64,000 nucleotides of DNA from Prevotella sp. UBA6994 (GTDB lineage Bacteria; Bacteroidota; Bacteroidia; Bacteroidales; Bacteroidaceae): the NCBI GenBank assembly GCA_002449845.1, contig DJXW01000016.1, positions 186,001 through 250,000 on the forward strand, given 5' to 3'. Below the pieces are notes generated by a model, which ran no database searches, had not been told where the DNA came from, and saw nothing but the letters and a program-made list of their open reading frames with translations. Positions 50,561 to 59,315 of this stretch are shown piece by piece. The position numbers and the translations under genes are program-made. The number at the start of each line of letters is the position of its first letter. The stretch's first letter is position 1.

Positions 50561-51361
50561 ATGGATATTATTCAAAGAAATTTTTTCCGTCTCTTGCGTT
50601 CTGGGGTACTCAATGAATATGAGTCACTTGAACCGATGTCTAACTTTAAATGGAACAGACTTTTCCAAATCATCAAGGTGCAAGGTGTGGAAGACATTGC
50701 CCTCAAAGGTATCAAGAATCACACCTATGATGAGAATGCCAATATACCCAAACCGTTGGTAGATACATTATTGGACGTGGAAGTGGAACCTGCAGATCAA
50801 TCCCTACCCCAGATGTGCAACTCCATTCTGAGAAAAAGACTGAAGAAAATACAAAGTGAGGAAAGACATCATATAGATGCCTCAATGACAACTTTAGACC
50901 TGCTAAACATCATCGTTAAAAACACAGAGAGCATATTAAATAGTGGTATCTCCTTGAAATACATTTCAGAGATAGGTAGTTTTTTGCGAACAAGGGGCGA
51001 CAAGGTAGATTTCGTGAAGTTAGACAATTGGCTGTCTTCACTTCATATCCAACGAATGGCACAACTCGAAGGAAGTATATTGATTTCCGTTTTTGGTTTT
51101 GAGGAAGACGAAATTCCCTTTGTCAAGAAAGTAGAGAAGTCAGCCTACAAATTAACTATACAAACACTGGCTCGTACTGAAAAGGAAACTGCCAAGGAAT
51201 GGAATTTCCGGCAAAGCAATATTGGATTTGTCCACAACAATTCCAAAGTGCTACGCAGGAATCTCCGCAGGAGTATCAGATACATCGACTATGCTCCCAT
51301 CGAAACCGTAAGCAACCTGATTCACAATTTTGCAAAAAGTTTATCAGAAATAGAAGAATAA
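50561..51361 (+). CDS. Unknown protein resembling the helical part of the nucleotidyltransferase family
   Basis: The 266-residue protein starts 1 bp after the antiporter stop. Its segments ISLKYISEIGSFLRTRGDKV, DFVKLDNWLSSLHIQRMAQL and EGSILISVFGFEEDEIPF resemble the C-terminal helical part of the family at 58139-59269 (LRQICDWMCYLSKNNDKI; VEFLGLTKLWKYFASLAVDGLG). The catalytic GDxD segment of that family is absent. Function unknown; coupling to the uronate operon may be coincidental. Confidence 0.5.
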   Translation: MDIIQRNFFRLLRSGVLNEYESLEPMSNFKWNRLFQIIKVQGVEDIALKGIKNHTYDENANIPKPLVDTLLDVEVEPADQSLPQMCNSILRKRLKKIQSEERHHIDASMTTLDLLNIIVKNTESILNSGISLKYISEIGSFLRTRGDKVDFVKLDNWLSSLHIQRMAQLEGSILISVFGFEEDEIPFVKKVEKSAYKLTIQTLARTEKETAKEWNFRQSNIGFVHNNSKVLRRNLRRSIRYIDYAPIETVSNLIHNFAKSLSEIEE

Positions 51362-51398
51362 TTTAAACTTCTTTCTTGGTAATGAAATAAAAAATCTT

Positions 51399-51406
51399 TA
51401 TCTTTG
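51399..51406 (+). promoter_or_regulatory. -7 box setting the start of the second GH25 gene
   Basis: TATCTTTG fits TAnnTTTG. Transcription would start near 51413, so translation must begin at ATG 51434 (after AAAGGAGAAAG) rather than at the earlier in-frame codon at 51404. Confidence 0.7.
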
Positions 51407-51433
51407 CATTCAGTAAAGGAGAAAGAAGAAAAA

Positions 51434-52132
51434 ATGAATAGAATCATCGCTATAATTATCGCCATTTTTACAATTGTCACAATACATGCCCAAAGTTACT
51501 ATATACAATGCGAAGATACCTGTAAGCACATCCACGGAATAGACATTAGCCACTATCAAGGCAATGTATTCTGGGAAGCTATCGGTAATAATTCAAAAAT
51601 GTACTATGTGTACTTGAAAGCCACGGAAGGTGGAGACTTGATAGATGCCAAATATGAACAAAACATCCAATTGGCTCATCAATACGGACTGAAAGTTGGG
51701 TCTTACCACTTTTACAGAGCTCGCACCCCACAAGAAACACAGTTGCGTAACTTCATGGCACAATGCAGACCTGGCGAACAAGACTTGGTTCCGATGATAG
51801 ACGTAGAAACGAAAAGCGGTCTTTCAAATGAAGCATTCAGAGACTCACTTTCCAAGTTTCTGCATTTGGTAGAAAAGAAGTACAAGCAAAAGCCCTTGAT
51901 TTATACAGGTGCCAACTTCTACGACCACATTCTGTCTGGAGGAATGCTTGACGACTATAAGATTATGATTGCCCAATATACCGAGAGAGAACCCGTACTC
52001 ATTGACGGCAGAGACATCACCATGTGGCAATATACGGGAAAAGGCCACATCAATGGCGTAAATGGATACATCGACAAGAGCAGGTTTATGGGCAACCACA
52101 AATTGAGAGAGATAAGATTTAGACATCATTAA
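51434..52132 (+). CDS. Secreted GH25 lysozyme-like hydrolase
   Basis: The 232-residue product has a signal peptide (MNRIIAIIIAIFTIVTIHAQ) and a GH25 domain: HGIDISHYQGNVFWEAIG, VYLKATEGGDLIDAKYEQN, GSYHFYRARTP, VPMIDVETKSG (the DxE pair), LIYTGANFYDHIL and MWQYTGKGHINGVNGYIDKS. It probably cleaves peptidoglycan in the periplasm. It is shorter than the membrane-anchored GH25 at 28490-29356 and only distantly similar. It precedes the zinc-ribbon membrane gene by 26 bp. Confidence 0.9.
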   Translation: MNRIIAIIIAIFTIVTIHAQSYYIQCEDTCKHIHGIDISHYQGNVFWEAIGNNSKMYYVYLKATEGGDLIDAKYEQNIQLAHQYGLKVGSYHFYRARTPQETQLRNFMAQCRPGEQDLVPMIDVETKSGLSNEAFRDSLSKFLHLVEKKYKQKPLIYTGANFYDHILSGGMLDDYKIMIAQYTEREPVLIDGRDITMWQYTGKGHINGVNGYIDKSRFMGNHKLREIRFRHH

Positions 52133-52158
52133 TATAAATATTTTTAATACAAGAATAT

Positions 52159-53430
52159 ATGGCTATCATTAAATGTCCGGAGTGCGGCCACCAAATAAGT
52201 GACAAAGCACCAACATGCCCCTCGTGTGGAGTAGAAATCAAGGGGAAAATCATTAAGTGTTCACATTGTGGTGAGGTGTATTTGTATGACCAAGAGATGT
52301 GTCCGAATTGCCATCATGCCAATTTCGGTCCCATTCCAGTAGTCAATTCTAACCCCTATGAAAACGTTCAGAAAGAGCAGCAGAATCCAAGGAGATTGAC
52401 GGAAGACCTTTTCGACAACGAATATGATGAGCAAGATGACAGCAACGAAGAAGCTGCCACACCTGTTGCCAATGACAATGAAGACGGGAATGATGGTGGC
52501 AACAAGAAGAAAAAGCCATCCAAAAAGAAGAAGAAAAATTATTCAGCTTTCATCGTAGCCTTCGTATTGGCTCTTATCGTATTGGCTGTTTCGGGGTATT
52601 TCTATAACAAGACCAAGACCGAACAGGAGATTGAGTCATTCGAATATGCCATGAGCAGCAAGGAACCTATGGTATTGCAGAGTTATCTGGATCAACATCC
52701 CGATGCACCTAAAGACCACAGAGACTCCATCCTGGCACGTATCAAGTTCCTCCAAGAAATAGACAAAGACTGGACTGATGCCATCGCAAGTGGCTCAAAG
52801 ACCGTGTTGCTCGACTATTTAGAGAAAAACCCGAAGTCGCTTCACAAGAACGACGTGCTGAAGATGGTTGACTCTATCGACTGGGAGGTGGCTGTCAAGG
52901 AAAATTCTGTTGAGGCATACGAGAACTACCAAAAGGAGCATCCACAAGGAATACATTATGGAGCTTCTGAAGAAGCCATCAGGAACATGAAGTCAACCAC
53001 CCTTCTCCCAGAAGAGAAGCAGATGGTGAACAACCTGATCCGTCGTTTCTTCCAAAGTATCAACGACAAGGATGAAAAGAAGATTCAGAGTACCGTGAAT
53101 GATCACATGAGTAACTTCTTAGGCAAGCCCAACTCTACACGTGACGACGTTACCGCTTTCATTCGCAGGGTATGGAAAGCAGAGCTCTCTAAGATTATCT
53201 GGCACGTTTTAGGTGACTATAAGATTACCAAATCTACCATTGCAGAAAACAAGTACCAATACAACGTAGAGGTTACCGCAACAAAACGCGTAGAAAGAAA
53301 AGACAAGAAGAGCGTACCAGAGGCACGATACAGAATGAACGCCAAGGTCAACTCTGATACTACTATCGTAGCACTTGACTTGACGAAGATAGTAGAAGAA
53401 AAGAAGGACGATAAAGCTAAGAAGAATTAG
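52159..53430 (+). CDS. Double zinc-ribbon, single-TM protein
   Basis: The 423-residue protein starts with two zinc ribbons (CPECGHQISDKAPTCPSCG, 5-23; CSHCGEVYLYDQEMCPNC, about 34-51). An acidic then Lys-rich linker (80-130, KKKKPSKKKKK) leads to one membrane segment (about 136-154). The C-terminal 265 residues are helical then beta, with SYLDQHPDAPKDHRDSIL and YENYQKEHPQGIHYG repeats and an NTF2-like tail (about 290-420). The zinc-ribbon/TM/exposed-domain layout echoes the protein at 11509-12171. It likely links a cytoplasmic partner to the envelope; function unknown. Confidence 0.7.
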   Translation: MAIIKCPECGHQISDKAPTCPSCGVEIKGKIIKCSHCGEVYLYDQEMCPNCHHANFGPIPVVNSNPYENVQKEQQNPRRLTEDLFDNEYDEQDDSNEEAATPVANDNEDGNDGGNKKKKPSKKKKKNYSAFIVAFVLALIVLAVSGYFYNKTKTEQEIESFEYAMSSKEPMVLQSYLDQHPDAPKDHRDSILARIKFLQEIDKDWTDAIASGSKTVLLDYLEKNPKSLHKNDVLKMVDSIDWEVAVKENSVEAYENYQKEHPQGIHYGASEEAIRNMKSTTLLPEEKQMVNNLIRRFFQSINDKDEKKIQSTVNDHMSNFLGKPNSTRDDVTAFIRRVWKAELSKIIWHVLGDYKITKSTIAENKYQYNVEVTATKRVERKDKKSVPEARYRMNAKVNSDTTIVALDLTKIVEEKKDDKAKKN

Positions 53431-53440
53431 TAACATATCA

Positions 53441-53519
53441 AGAAACCATCGGTCACTATGCAAAGAACCGATGGTTTCTTGTATAGTGACCGATGGTTTC
53501 TCATATAGTTACCCGTCAA
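53441..53519 (+). repeat. Palindrome array at 22-bp spacing with 19-bp inverted repeat
   Basis: Core palindromes ACCATCGGT (53445), ACCGATGGT (53467) and ACCGATGGT (53489) start exactly 22 bp apart; a fourth, degenerate half-site ACC lies at 53511. AGAAACCATCGGTCACTAT (53441-53459) is the exact inverse complement of 53483-53501, so the RNA can also form alternative terminator-like hairpins. It lies between convergent genes. Confidence 0.7.
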
Positions 53520-53544
53520 GACATCATCCTCACGGGCAATTATC

Positions 53545-54222
53545 TCAGCTCTCTCTCATCTCTCTCAACAAACTCTTTTGGTGTTCGGAGAGATGGGTAG
53601 GTAGGGTGACATTATAAGTAATAATCAAGTCGCCGAAAGTACCATTACCCTTATCATATCCTTTACCACGAATCCTTACCTTGGTGCCAGGTTGGGTCTC
53701 TGGCTTGATTTTCAGCTTAATCTTACTACCATTACTTAATTGTACAATCACCTCACCGCCAAGCATGGCTGTGTACAAATCAATGTTCACCGTAGCATTC
53801 ATGTCGCCCACTCCCCTATAGGCAGACGACTGTCTGGATGTACGGTTACCCCCCATTCCGCCAAAGAGACTCTCAAAGAAACTTGAGAATGCACCTCCGC
53901 CTCGCATGGATGAGAAATCAAAGCCTTCGAATGGCGAACCACCACCAGAGCCACCCCAGTTGAAGCCGCCAAATCCTCCACTCTCAGCCCTGTCCGCATC
54001 TTTCCATTGCTCACCATATTGGTCATACTTCTTCCTTTTCTCAGGGTCACCTATCACCTCGTATGCCTCGTTGAGAGCTTGGAATTTTGCCTTGGCCTTC
54101 GGATCATTAGGATGCAAATCGGGATGAAACTGCTTAGCTCTCTTCCGATAAGCCTCTCTCACATCTTTCTGAGGGATGTTCTTGTCAACCCCCAGGATTT
54201 TGTAATAATCAATAAATGCCAT
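53545..54222 (-). CDS. Short DnaJ/CbpA-type J-domain co-chaperone
   Basis: The start is placed at 54222 (MAFIDYYKILGVDKN), preceded by AGGAGG, not 16 codons upstream. The J domain (1-70) carries the HPD motif in AKQFHPDLHPND and the usual AYEVIGDPEKRKKYDQYG. A Gly/Ser/Phe-rich linker (about 75-125) is followed by a single C-terminal beta domain (VNIDLYTAMLGGEVIVQL; GTKVRIRGKGYDKGNGTFGD). At 225 residues it is shorter than CbpA (about 306) because it lacks one client-binding domain and has no zinc fingers. It should stimulate DnaK ATPase. Confidence 0.85.
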   Translation of the reverse strand: MAFIDYYKILGVDKNIPQKDVREAYRKRAKQFHPDLHPNDPKAKAKFQALNEAYEVIGDPEKRKKYDQYGEQWKDADRAESGGFGGFNWGGSGGGSPFEGFDFSSMRGGGAFSSFFESLFGGMGGNRTSRQSSAYRGVGDMNATVNIDLYTAMLGGEVIVQLSNGSKIKLKIKPETQPGTKVRIRGKGYDKGNGTFGDLIITYNVTLPTHLSEHQKSLLREMRES

Positions 54223-54295
54223 AATTACATTCCTCCTTTTTTTAAAAATATCAGCAAAATTCATGCCCACATGACATTATCTCGTTTTTTTTATT

Positions 54296-54303
54296 TAATT
54301 TTG
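54296..54303 (+). promoter_or_regulatory. -7 box for the 5'-nucleotidase-nudC operon
   Basis: TAATTTTG fits TAnnTTTG and ends 19 bp before the ATG at 54323. Confidence 0.6.
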
Positions 54304-54322
54304 CCCAAAATAATTTATTATC

Positions 54323-56059
54323 ATGAAAAGACTACTCATATTAAGCATCTTTGCACTATTTATGTTCACACCCATGATGGCAAAAAAGAAAATTAGTTTA
54401 AGGGTAATAGAGACAAGCGACGTTCACGGCTCATTCTTTCCACACGATTTTATCACTCGCAAACCGAAGAAAGGGTCTATGGCTCGTGCTTACTCATACG
54501 TCAAAAGAATGAGGGACATTTACGGTGAAAATTTGTTGCTGTTAGATAATGGCGACATCCTGCAAGGTCAACCCTCCTGCTATTTCTATAATTATATTAA
54601 CTCCCAAGATACCAATATTGCCGCAGAGGTGATTAATTATATGAAATATGATGCGCAAACAATTGGAAACCATGACATTGAGACAGGACACGCCGTTTAC
54701 GACAAATGGATCAAGGAACTGGATTGTCCTGTCTTAGGTGCCAACATCATAGATGTTGCAACGGGTAAGCCATACGTTGAACCATATACCATCATCCAAA
54801 GGGAGGGCGTGAAGATTGCCGTCCTTGGTTTGATAACACCAGCCATTCCCAACTGGCTCACCGAGGATTTATGGAAAGGATTGCGGTTTGAGGAAATGAC
54901 CAATTGTGCCAGATATTGGGTGAATCACCTGCAAAAGGTAGAAAAGCCTGACATCATCATCGGACTGTTCCATAGTGGGAAAGAAGGTGGCATCAAAACA
55001 GATGAATACGAGGAAGACGCATCTTTGAGAATAGCCAGGGAAGTACCTGGTTTCGATTTAATACTTTACGGACACGACCATACACGCAATAACGAGGTGG
55101 TGAAAAACACAGAAGGCAAGGATGTGGTTTGCCTTGACCCGTCTAACAATGCCATCTTCATAGCAGACGCTACCATCGAACTGACGTTAAAAGGGAAGAA
55201 AATCGTGGACAAGCAAATCACCGGTAACCTCGTGAACATCTTGGATGAACCCATAGATGAAGATTACATGGCGCATTTCAAGTCACATATCGACAAGATA
55301 AATGGCTTTGTTAACCAGAAGATTGGTGTGGTGAAACAGTCTATGTACACCAGAGATTCTTATTTCGGCAATTCTTCATTCAACGATTACATCCTTAACT
55401 TGGAATTGCAAATAACAGGTGCAGACATCGCATTCAATGCTCCTCTCTCATACGATGCTGTCATCGAAAAGGGAGACATCTACGTCAGCGACATGTTCAA
55501 CCTCTACAGATATGAGAATGAGTTATATGTGATGCGACTCACGGGCGAGGAAATCCGCAAACACCTTGAAATGAGTTATGACTTGTGGGTTAATACCATG
55601 AAATCACCAGAAGACCATTTGTTGCTTCTCACAGAACGTACCCGCGATGACCAGCAACGCATGGGATTTACAAATTTCTTATTCAACTTCGACAGTGCGG
55701 CTGGAATAGATTATGAAGTTGACGTTACAAAACCTAATGGGGAAAAGGTTCACATCTTGCAGATAAGTAATGGCGAGCCATTTGACGAAAAGAAATGGTA
55801 TAAGGTAGCCATCAATAGTTATCGTGCCAATGGTGGAGGCGAATTATTGACTCTTGGTGCCGGTATTCCCCGTGACCAACTGAAAAGCAGAGTCATTTGG
55901 AGAAGTGACAGAGACCAACGGTACTATTTAATGAAAGAAATAGAAAAGACGGGAGTTGTTGATGCCAAGCCTAACAACAACTGGAAATTTGTGCCCGAAG
56001 AATGGACCAGACTGGCTGCTGAACGAGACAGGGCTTTACTTTTCAAAGACAACAAGTAA
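54323..56059 (+). CDS. Exported 5'-nucleotidase / 2',3'-cyclic phosphodiesterase
   Basis: The 578-residue product has a signal peptide (1-20) and a metallophosphatase domain: RVIETSDVHGSFFPHD (metal ligands Asp and His), LLLDNGDILQGQ, QTIGNHDIETG (GNHD motif), IIGLFHSGKEGG and LILYGHDHTRNN (GHDH). The C-terminal 5'-nucleotidase domain (about 335-540) includes GADIAFNAPLSYDAVI and YRANGGGELLTLG, the substrate-binding segment of UshA-type enzymes. It is a periplasmic enzyme for nucleotide scavenging. It is followed 2 bp later by nudC. Confidence 0.93.
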   Translation: MKRLLILSIFALFMFTPMMAKKKISLRVIETSDVHGSFFPHDFITRKPKKGSMARAYSYVKRMRDIYGENLLLLDNGDILQGQPSCYFYNYINSQDTNIAAEVINYMKYDAQTIGNHDIETGHAVYDKWIKELDCPVLGANIIDVATGKPYVEPYTIIQREGVKIAVLGLITPAIPNWLTEDLWKGLRFEEMTNCARYWVNHLQKVEKPDIIIGLFHSGKEGGIKTDEYEEDASLRIAREVPGFDLILYGHDHTRNNEVVKNTEGKDVVCLDPSNNAIFIADATIELTLKGKKIVDKQITGNLVNILDEPIDEDYMAHFKSHIDKINGFVNQKIGVVKQSMYTRDSYFGNSSFNDYILNLELQITGADIAFNAPLSYDAVIEKGDIYVSDMFNLYRYENELYVMRLTGEEIRKHLEMSYDLWVNTMKSPEDHLLLLTERTRDDQQRMGFTNFLFNFDSAAGIDYEVDVTKPNGEKVHILQISNGEPFDEKKWYKVAINSYRANGGGELLTLGAGIPRDQLKSRVIWRSDRDQRYYLMKEIEKTGVVDAKPNNNWKFVPEEWTRLAAERDRALLFKDNK

Positions 56060-56061
56060 CC

Positions 56062-56847
56062 ATGAATAAAGATTGCTATTGGTTTATCTTTTGCAAGACC
56101 GAATTGGTCTTGGAAAAGCAGGATGACGGGAGTTACACCATACCAAAAGGAAAAACGCCTCCCGTAGAAGCTAAGCCCTGGACTACCATTCACAACATCA
56201 CTCCATTTGAGGATGGAACTGCGGTAAAGACATTCCGCATTGACGCTCCTCTGACAGAAGATGACAGATATGAAATGTGTGGATTGAGAAAGTCGTATTA
56301 TAAAATTCCATACAACTTATACCTAAAGGCTGGGAAATGCCAGGAAATACTCTATTGGGATTTCAACACGAAATTCTGTGGCGTATGTGGTGCGCCTATG
56401 AAATTACATACCGACATCTCTAAAAGATGCACCAATTGCGGGAAGGAAGTGTGGCCTCAACTCGCTACGGCTATTATCGTACTTATCCGTAAGGGCGATG
56501 AGGTGCTGCTCGTTCATGCACGCAATTTCCAAGGAGACTTTTATGGACTGGTAGCTGGATTTGTGGAAACGGGAGAAACCTTAGAGGAAGCCGTTATCCG
56601 TGAGGTTCATGAGGAAACGGGATTGGAAATCAAAAATATACGATACTTCGGTTCCCAACCGTGGCCATATCCGTGTGGACTGATGGTAGGATTCAATGCC
56701 GAATATGTATCGGGAGAGATTCATCTACAAAGAAGTGAATTGTCTTCAGGAAAATGGTTTAAAAAAGACAACCTGCCTCATATCCCCGAAAAGCTAAGTA
56801 TTGCAAGAAAACTGCTGGATCATTGGTTGGAAGAAAGCAATCCATAG
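56062..56847 (+). CDS. nudC: NADH pyrophosphatase (Nudix)
   Basis: The 261-residue protein has the NudC-type zinc ribbon (CGVCGAPMKLHTDISKRCTNCG, about 111-132, given here as its two CxxC knuckles), the Nudix box GFVETGETLEEAVIREVHEE (about 171-190) and the NAD(H)-specific motif SQPWPYPCG (about 203-211). It hydrolyses NADH to NMNH and AMP; family members also remove NAD caps from RNA. It lies 2 bp after the nucleotidase gene, which points to a joint role in nucleotide turnover. Confidence 0.92.
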   Translation: MNKDCYWFIFCKTELVLEKQDDGSYTIPKGKTPPVEAKPWTTIHNITPFEDGTAVKTFRIDAPLTEDDRYEMCGLRKSYYKIPYNLYLKAGKCQEILYWDFNTKFCGVCGAPMKLHTDISKRCTNCGKEVWPQLATAIIVLIRKGDEVLLVHARNFQGDFYGLVAGFVETGETLEEAVIREVHEETGLEIKNIRYFGSQPWPYPCGLMVGFNAEYVSGEIHLQRSELSSGKWFKKDNLPHIPEKLSIARKLLDHWLEESNP

Positions 56848-56864
56848 ACATGGCATTTGTATAA

Positions 56865-56921
56865 AAACAAACGTCCGTTGCCTTCAAGCTCAACTGCTTA
56901 CACGGCAACGGACGTTTGTTT
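56865..56921. terminator. Bidirectional hairpin between nudC and the WecA-like gene
   Basis: AAACAAACGTCCGTTGCC (56865-56882) and its perfect complement (56904-56921) form an 18-bp stem over a 21-base loop. The arms start and end in A and T runs, so it can stop transcripts from both convergent genes. Confidence 0.8.
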
Positions 56922-56942
56922 GATGAGTAGTAAAGGTCTGCC

Positions 56943-58142
56943 CTACCACTTATCAACATACTTTCTTACGAAAAGCCACCATTTCCATGTTTCTTGATGG
57001 CTCACTTTAGCGACAGCCTGCAAGCAACGGTATGCTTTATGTTCAGGATTCAACCTTCTTACGATGTAATAAAAACCACATGTGTTTAACAATCCTACCA
57101 AAACCACGATGGCAAACTGTTTGGTGGGTCCCCATTCCAAGACATAATACACAAAGAGCCAAATCATGATATTGATAAAATCAAGGGTTATCACTGCTAC
57201 AGACGTACCGATATGCGAGAATCCCATTTCGATGAAAAGATGGTGAAGATGCGATTTGTCTGCCTTGAAAGGAGAGATACCCTTAGCAATTCTGCCCGTC
57301 ATCACTCTCAATGTATCAAACACTGGAACGGACAATACCGATAAGCAAAAGGCTACCACGCCCATATTGGTAAAACTTTCGGCAACCATAGAGTCGTTGT
57401 CAATGATGTGCAGACAGAAAATCACCATCAACATTCCCATCATGGTAGAACCACCGTCACCAATGAACATTTTCGACTTCTTTCCAAAGACATTATGCAC
57501 AAAGAATGGTATCAAAGCCCCAGCAGCCAAACAAGACATCACCGACATGGTGCCATCGAATGCTAACATGAAGAACGTACCGAATACCAAACACGCCATC
57601 ACGCAGAAACCCGACGAGAGACCATCTACTCCATCTATCATATTAATGGAATTGATAATACCACAACCGGCAATAGCAGTTAAAGGTAACGACACATAGA
57701 CAGGTAACTTCTCAATGCCAAACAAACCGTGGAAATGATTCATGTTGGTTCCGTCCATATACACGATAAAGGCTATGACCAAAACTTCCAAGAACAATCT
57801 CACTATAGGACTAACACCAATCATATCGTCACCACTTCCGATGAACAACATGACGGTCATCGCCACAATACACGTAAACAACGCATTGCTATGAAAGAAA
57901 ATGCTGGTAAATCCCGCACCTACTACAATTCCCCAAAACACAGCCATTCCACCTAACACTGGCACTGGTTTCTTCTGTAATTTACGTGCATCAGGATTAT
58001 CCACCAAATCCCTTTCTTTCGCAATCTTTACTATAAATGGGTGAACAATGGCAGTAAATACCATTGCGCTCATAAATGGCAATAAGATGCCAGAAAAGAA
58101 CATGTCCCATGTTAGATAGTGATGAGTTGAAAAAATTATCAT
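56943..58142 (-). CDS. Undecaprenyl-phosphate sugar-1-phosphate transferase (WecA-like)
   Basis: The 399-residue protein has about ten or eleven TM segments and the MraY/WecA/TagO signature: DLVDNPDARKLQKKPVPVLGG (about 40-60, shared pieces NPD and PVPxLGG), SINMIDGVDGLSSGF (about 164-178) and KMFIGDGGSTMMGML (about 225-239). It transfers GlcNAc-1-phosphate or a related sugar phosphate to undecaprenyl phosphate, the first membrane step of surface polysaccharide or O-antigen synthesis. It overlaps the nucleotidyltransferase gene by 4 bp; its end is 21 bp from the bidirectional hairpin. Confidence 0.9.
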   Translation of the reverse strand: MIIFSTHHYLTWDMFFSGILLPFMSAMVFTAIVHPFIVKIAKERDLVDNPDARKLQKKPVPVLGGMAVFWGIVVGAGFTSIFFHSNALFTCIVAMTVMLFIGSGDDMIGVSPIVRLFLEVLVIAFIVYMDGTNMNHFHGLFGIEKLPVYVSLPLTAIAGCGIINSINMIDGVDGLSSGFCVMACLVFGTFFMLAFDGTMSVMSCLAAGALIPFFVHNVFGKKSKMFIGDGGSTMMGMLMVIFCLHIIDNDSMVAESFTNMGVVAFCLSVLSVPVFDTLRVMTGRIAKGISPFKADKSHLHHLFIEMGFSHIGTSVAVITLDFINIMIWLFVYYVLEWGPTKQFAIVVLVGLLNTCGFYYIVRRLNPEHKAYRCLQAVAKVSHQETWKWWLFVRKYVDKW

Positions 58143-59269
58143 GTTCTTCTATATAAATCTTTAAAACCTTTTATTATAAAATGATTAAAACAGTAAAACG
58201 TTTCTGTTGGAAACAACCAAAGGTTATCCCAATAAACGAAAAGTTGACCATACAAAGTCTTCGTCTTTTTAACTAATATATTTCCTCTATATATTTGCTT
58301 TTTACGTTGTAAATAGCCAAAATTACCTGTTGAAAAAATATGATGTAGTAATCTACCAGAATGGACAGAAAATTTTACGTCATACATAGGGATCAGTTCT
58401 TTGTTCATACCTAAACCATCAACGGCCAAACTCGCAAAATATTTCCATAGTTTTGTTAACCCCAAAAATTCAACATCCTGTTTCAACTGATTCAAGTCTA
58501 TTTTATCATTATTCTTACTCAAATAGCACATCCAATCACAAATCTGGCGTAATCCCAACCCACTTGTTAAATAATGATTCATAGCATGTGCAAAAATAAA
58601 AATAGCGTCAAACCGACAAGGAGGCATTTCAATATATAGTGAATCAACAGATTTTTTTCTAACATTTTCCTCTTTGCTTAAGCATTTAATCATCCATTCA
58701 TGAAAATGGTTATCAAAATTTTTGCATATGGTCAATTGAATGTCACCATGCAATTCAACAATAATATCTCTTAGTGTGTATTCTGCATGTTTACGATAAT
58801 CTTTTGTCTTTTCTCCAATTTTGCCACCAAGCCTTTCTATTGTTCTTTTTGCAGTATCATAATCTTCTAATCTAAAGCCAACAAGTAAATCTACATCGCC
58901 AGATGTACGACGATAGGGATTGGGATAGCACAGTCCAACTCCTTGCCCTTTCAATACGATTGGGGTTATACCATCTTTTTTGAATTCACAGATAAGATTA
59001 GGAATAACATCATACAACAGTCTGTTCTCCTTTTCTATTTCACTAGTTTTTTTTATAAACTGAAAAAAGATGCTTTTGGGAGGACGTAATTCCTTTGGCA
59101 TAGTTGACAAAGCATCCGTAACCAACCCTGTCACCGTCTGTTGATCGCAAAGTGAAAGTATTTCATACCAATCTACTTGCCCAGAATCAAAGAGGGTCAA
59201 ATCGAGCGGTTTTCTCCAAAGCCCAGCCTTAATTAATTCAAGAAGTTGTGATTGAGATTTAGTCAACAT
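58139..59269 (-). CDS. Nucleotidyltransferase-family protein of the polysaccharide locus
   Basis: The start is placed at ATG 59269 (MLTKSQSQLLELI) rather than the GTG 13 codons earlier. The protein has the NTP_transf_5-type region: PIVLKGQGVGLCYPNPYRR followed by TSGDVDLLVGF (GDxD catalytic pair), and HAEYTLRDIIVELHGDI with the third acidic position. The C-terminal half is helical. These proteins are frequent in polysaccharide loci, but their substrate is not established. It overlaps the WecA-like gene by 4 bp. Confidence 0.8.
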   Translation of the reverse strand: MLTKSQSQLLELIKAGLWRKPLDLTLFDSGQVDWYEILSLCDQQTVTGLVTDALSTMPKELRPPKSIFFQFIKKTSEIEKENRLLYDVIPNLICEFKKDGITPIVLKGQGVGLCYPNPYRRTSGDVDLLVGFRLEDYDTAKRTIERLGGKIGEKTKDYRKHAEYTLRDIIVELHGDIQLTICKNFDNHFHEWMIKCLSKEENVRKKSVDSLYIEMPPCRFDAIFIFAHAMNHYLTSGLGLRQICDWMCYLSKNNDKIDLNQLKQDVEFLGLTKLWKYFASLAVDGLGMNKELIPMYDVKFSVHSGRLLHHIFSTGNFGYLQRKKQIYRGNILVKKTKTLYGQLFVYWDNLWLFPTETFYCFNHFIIKGFKDLYRRT

Positions 59270-59315
59270 AAAAAGAAAGACAATAAAATCAACAAATAAA
59301 GAACACAAATAAATA

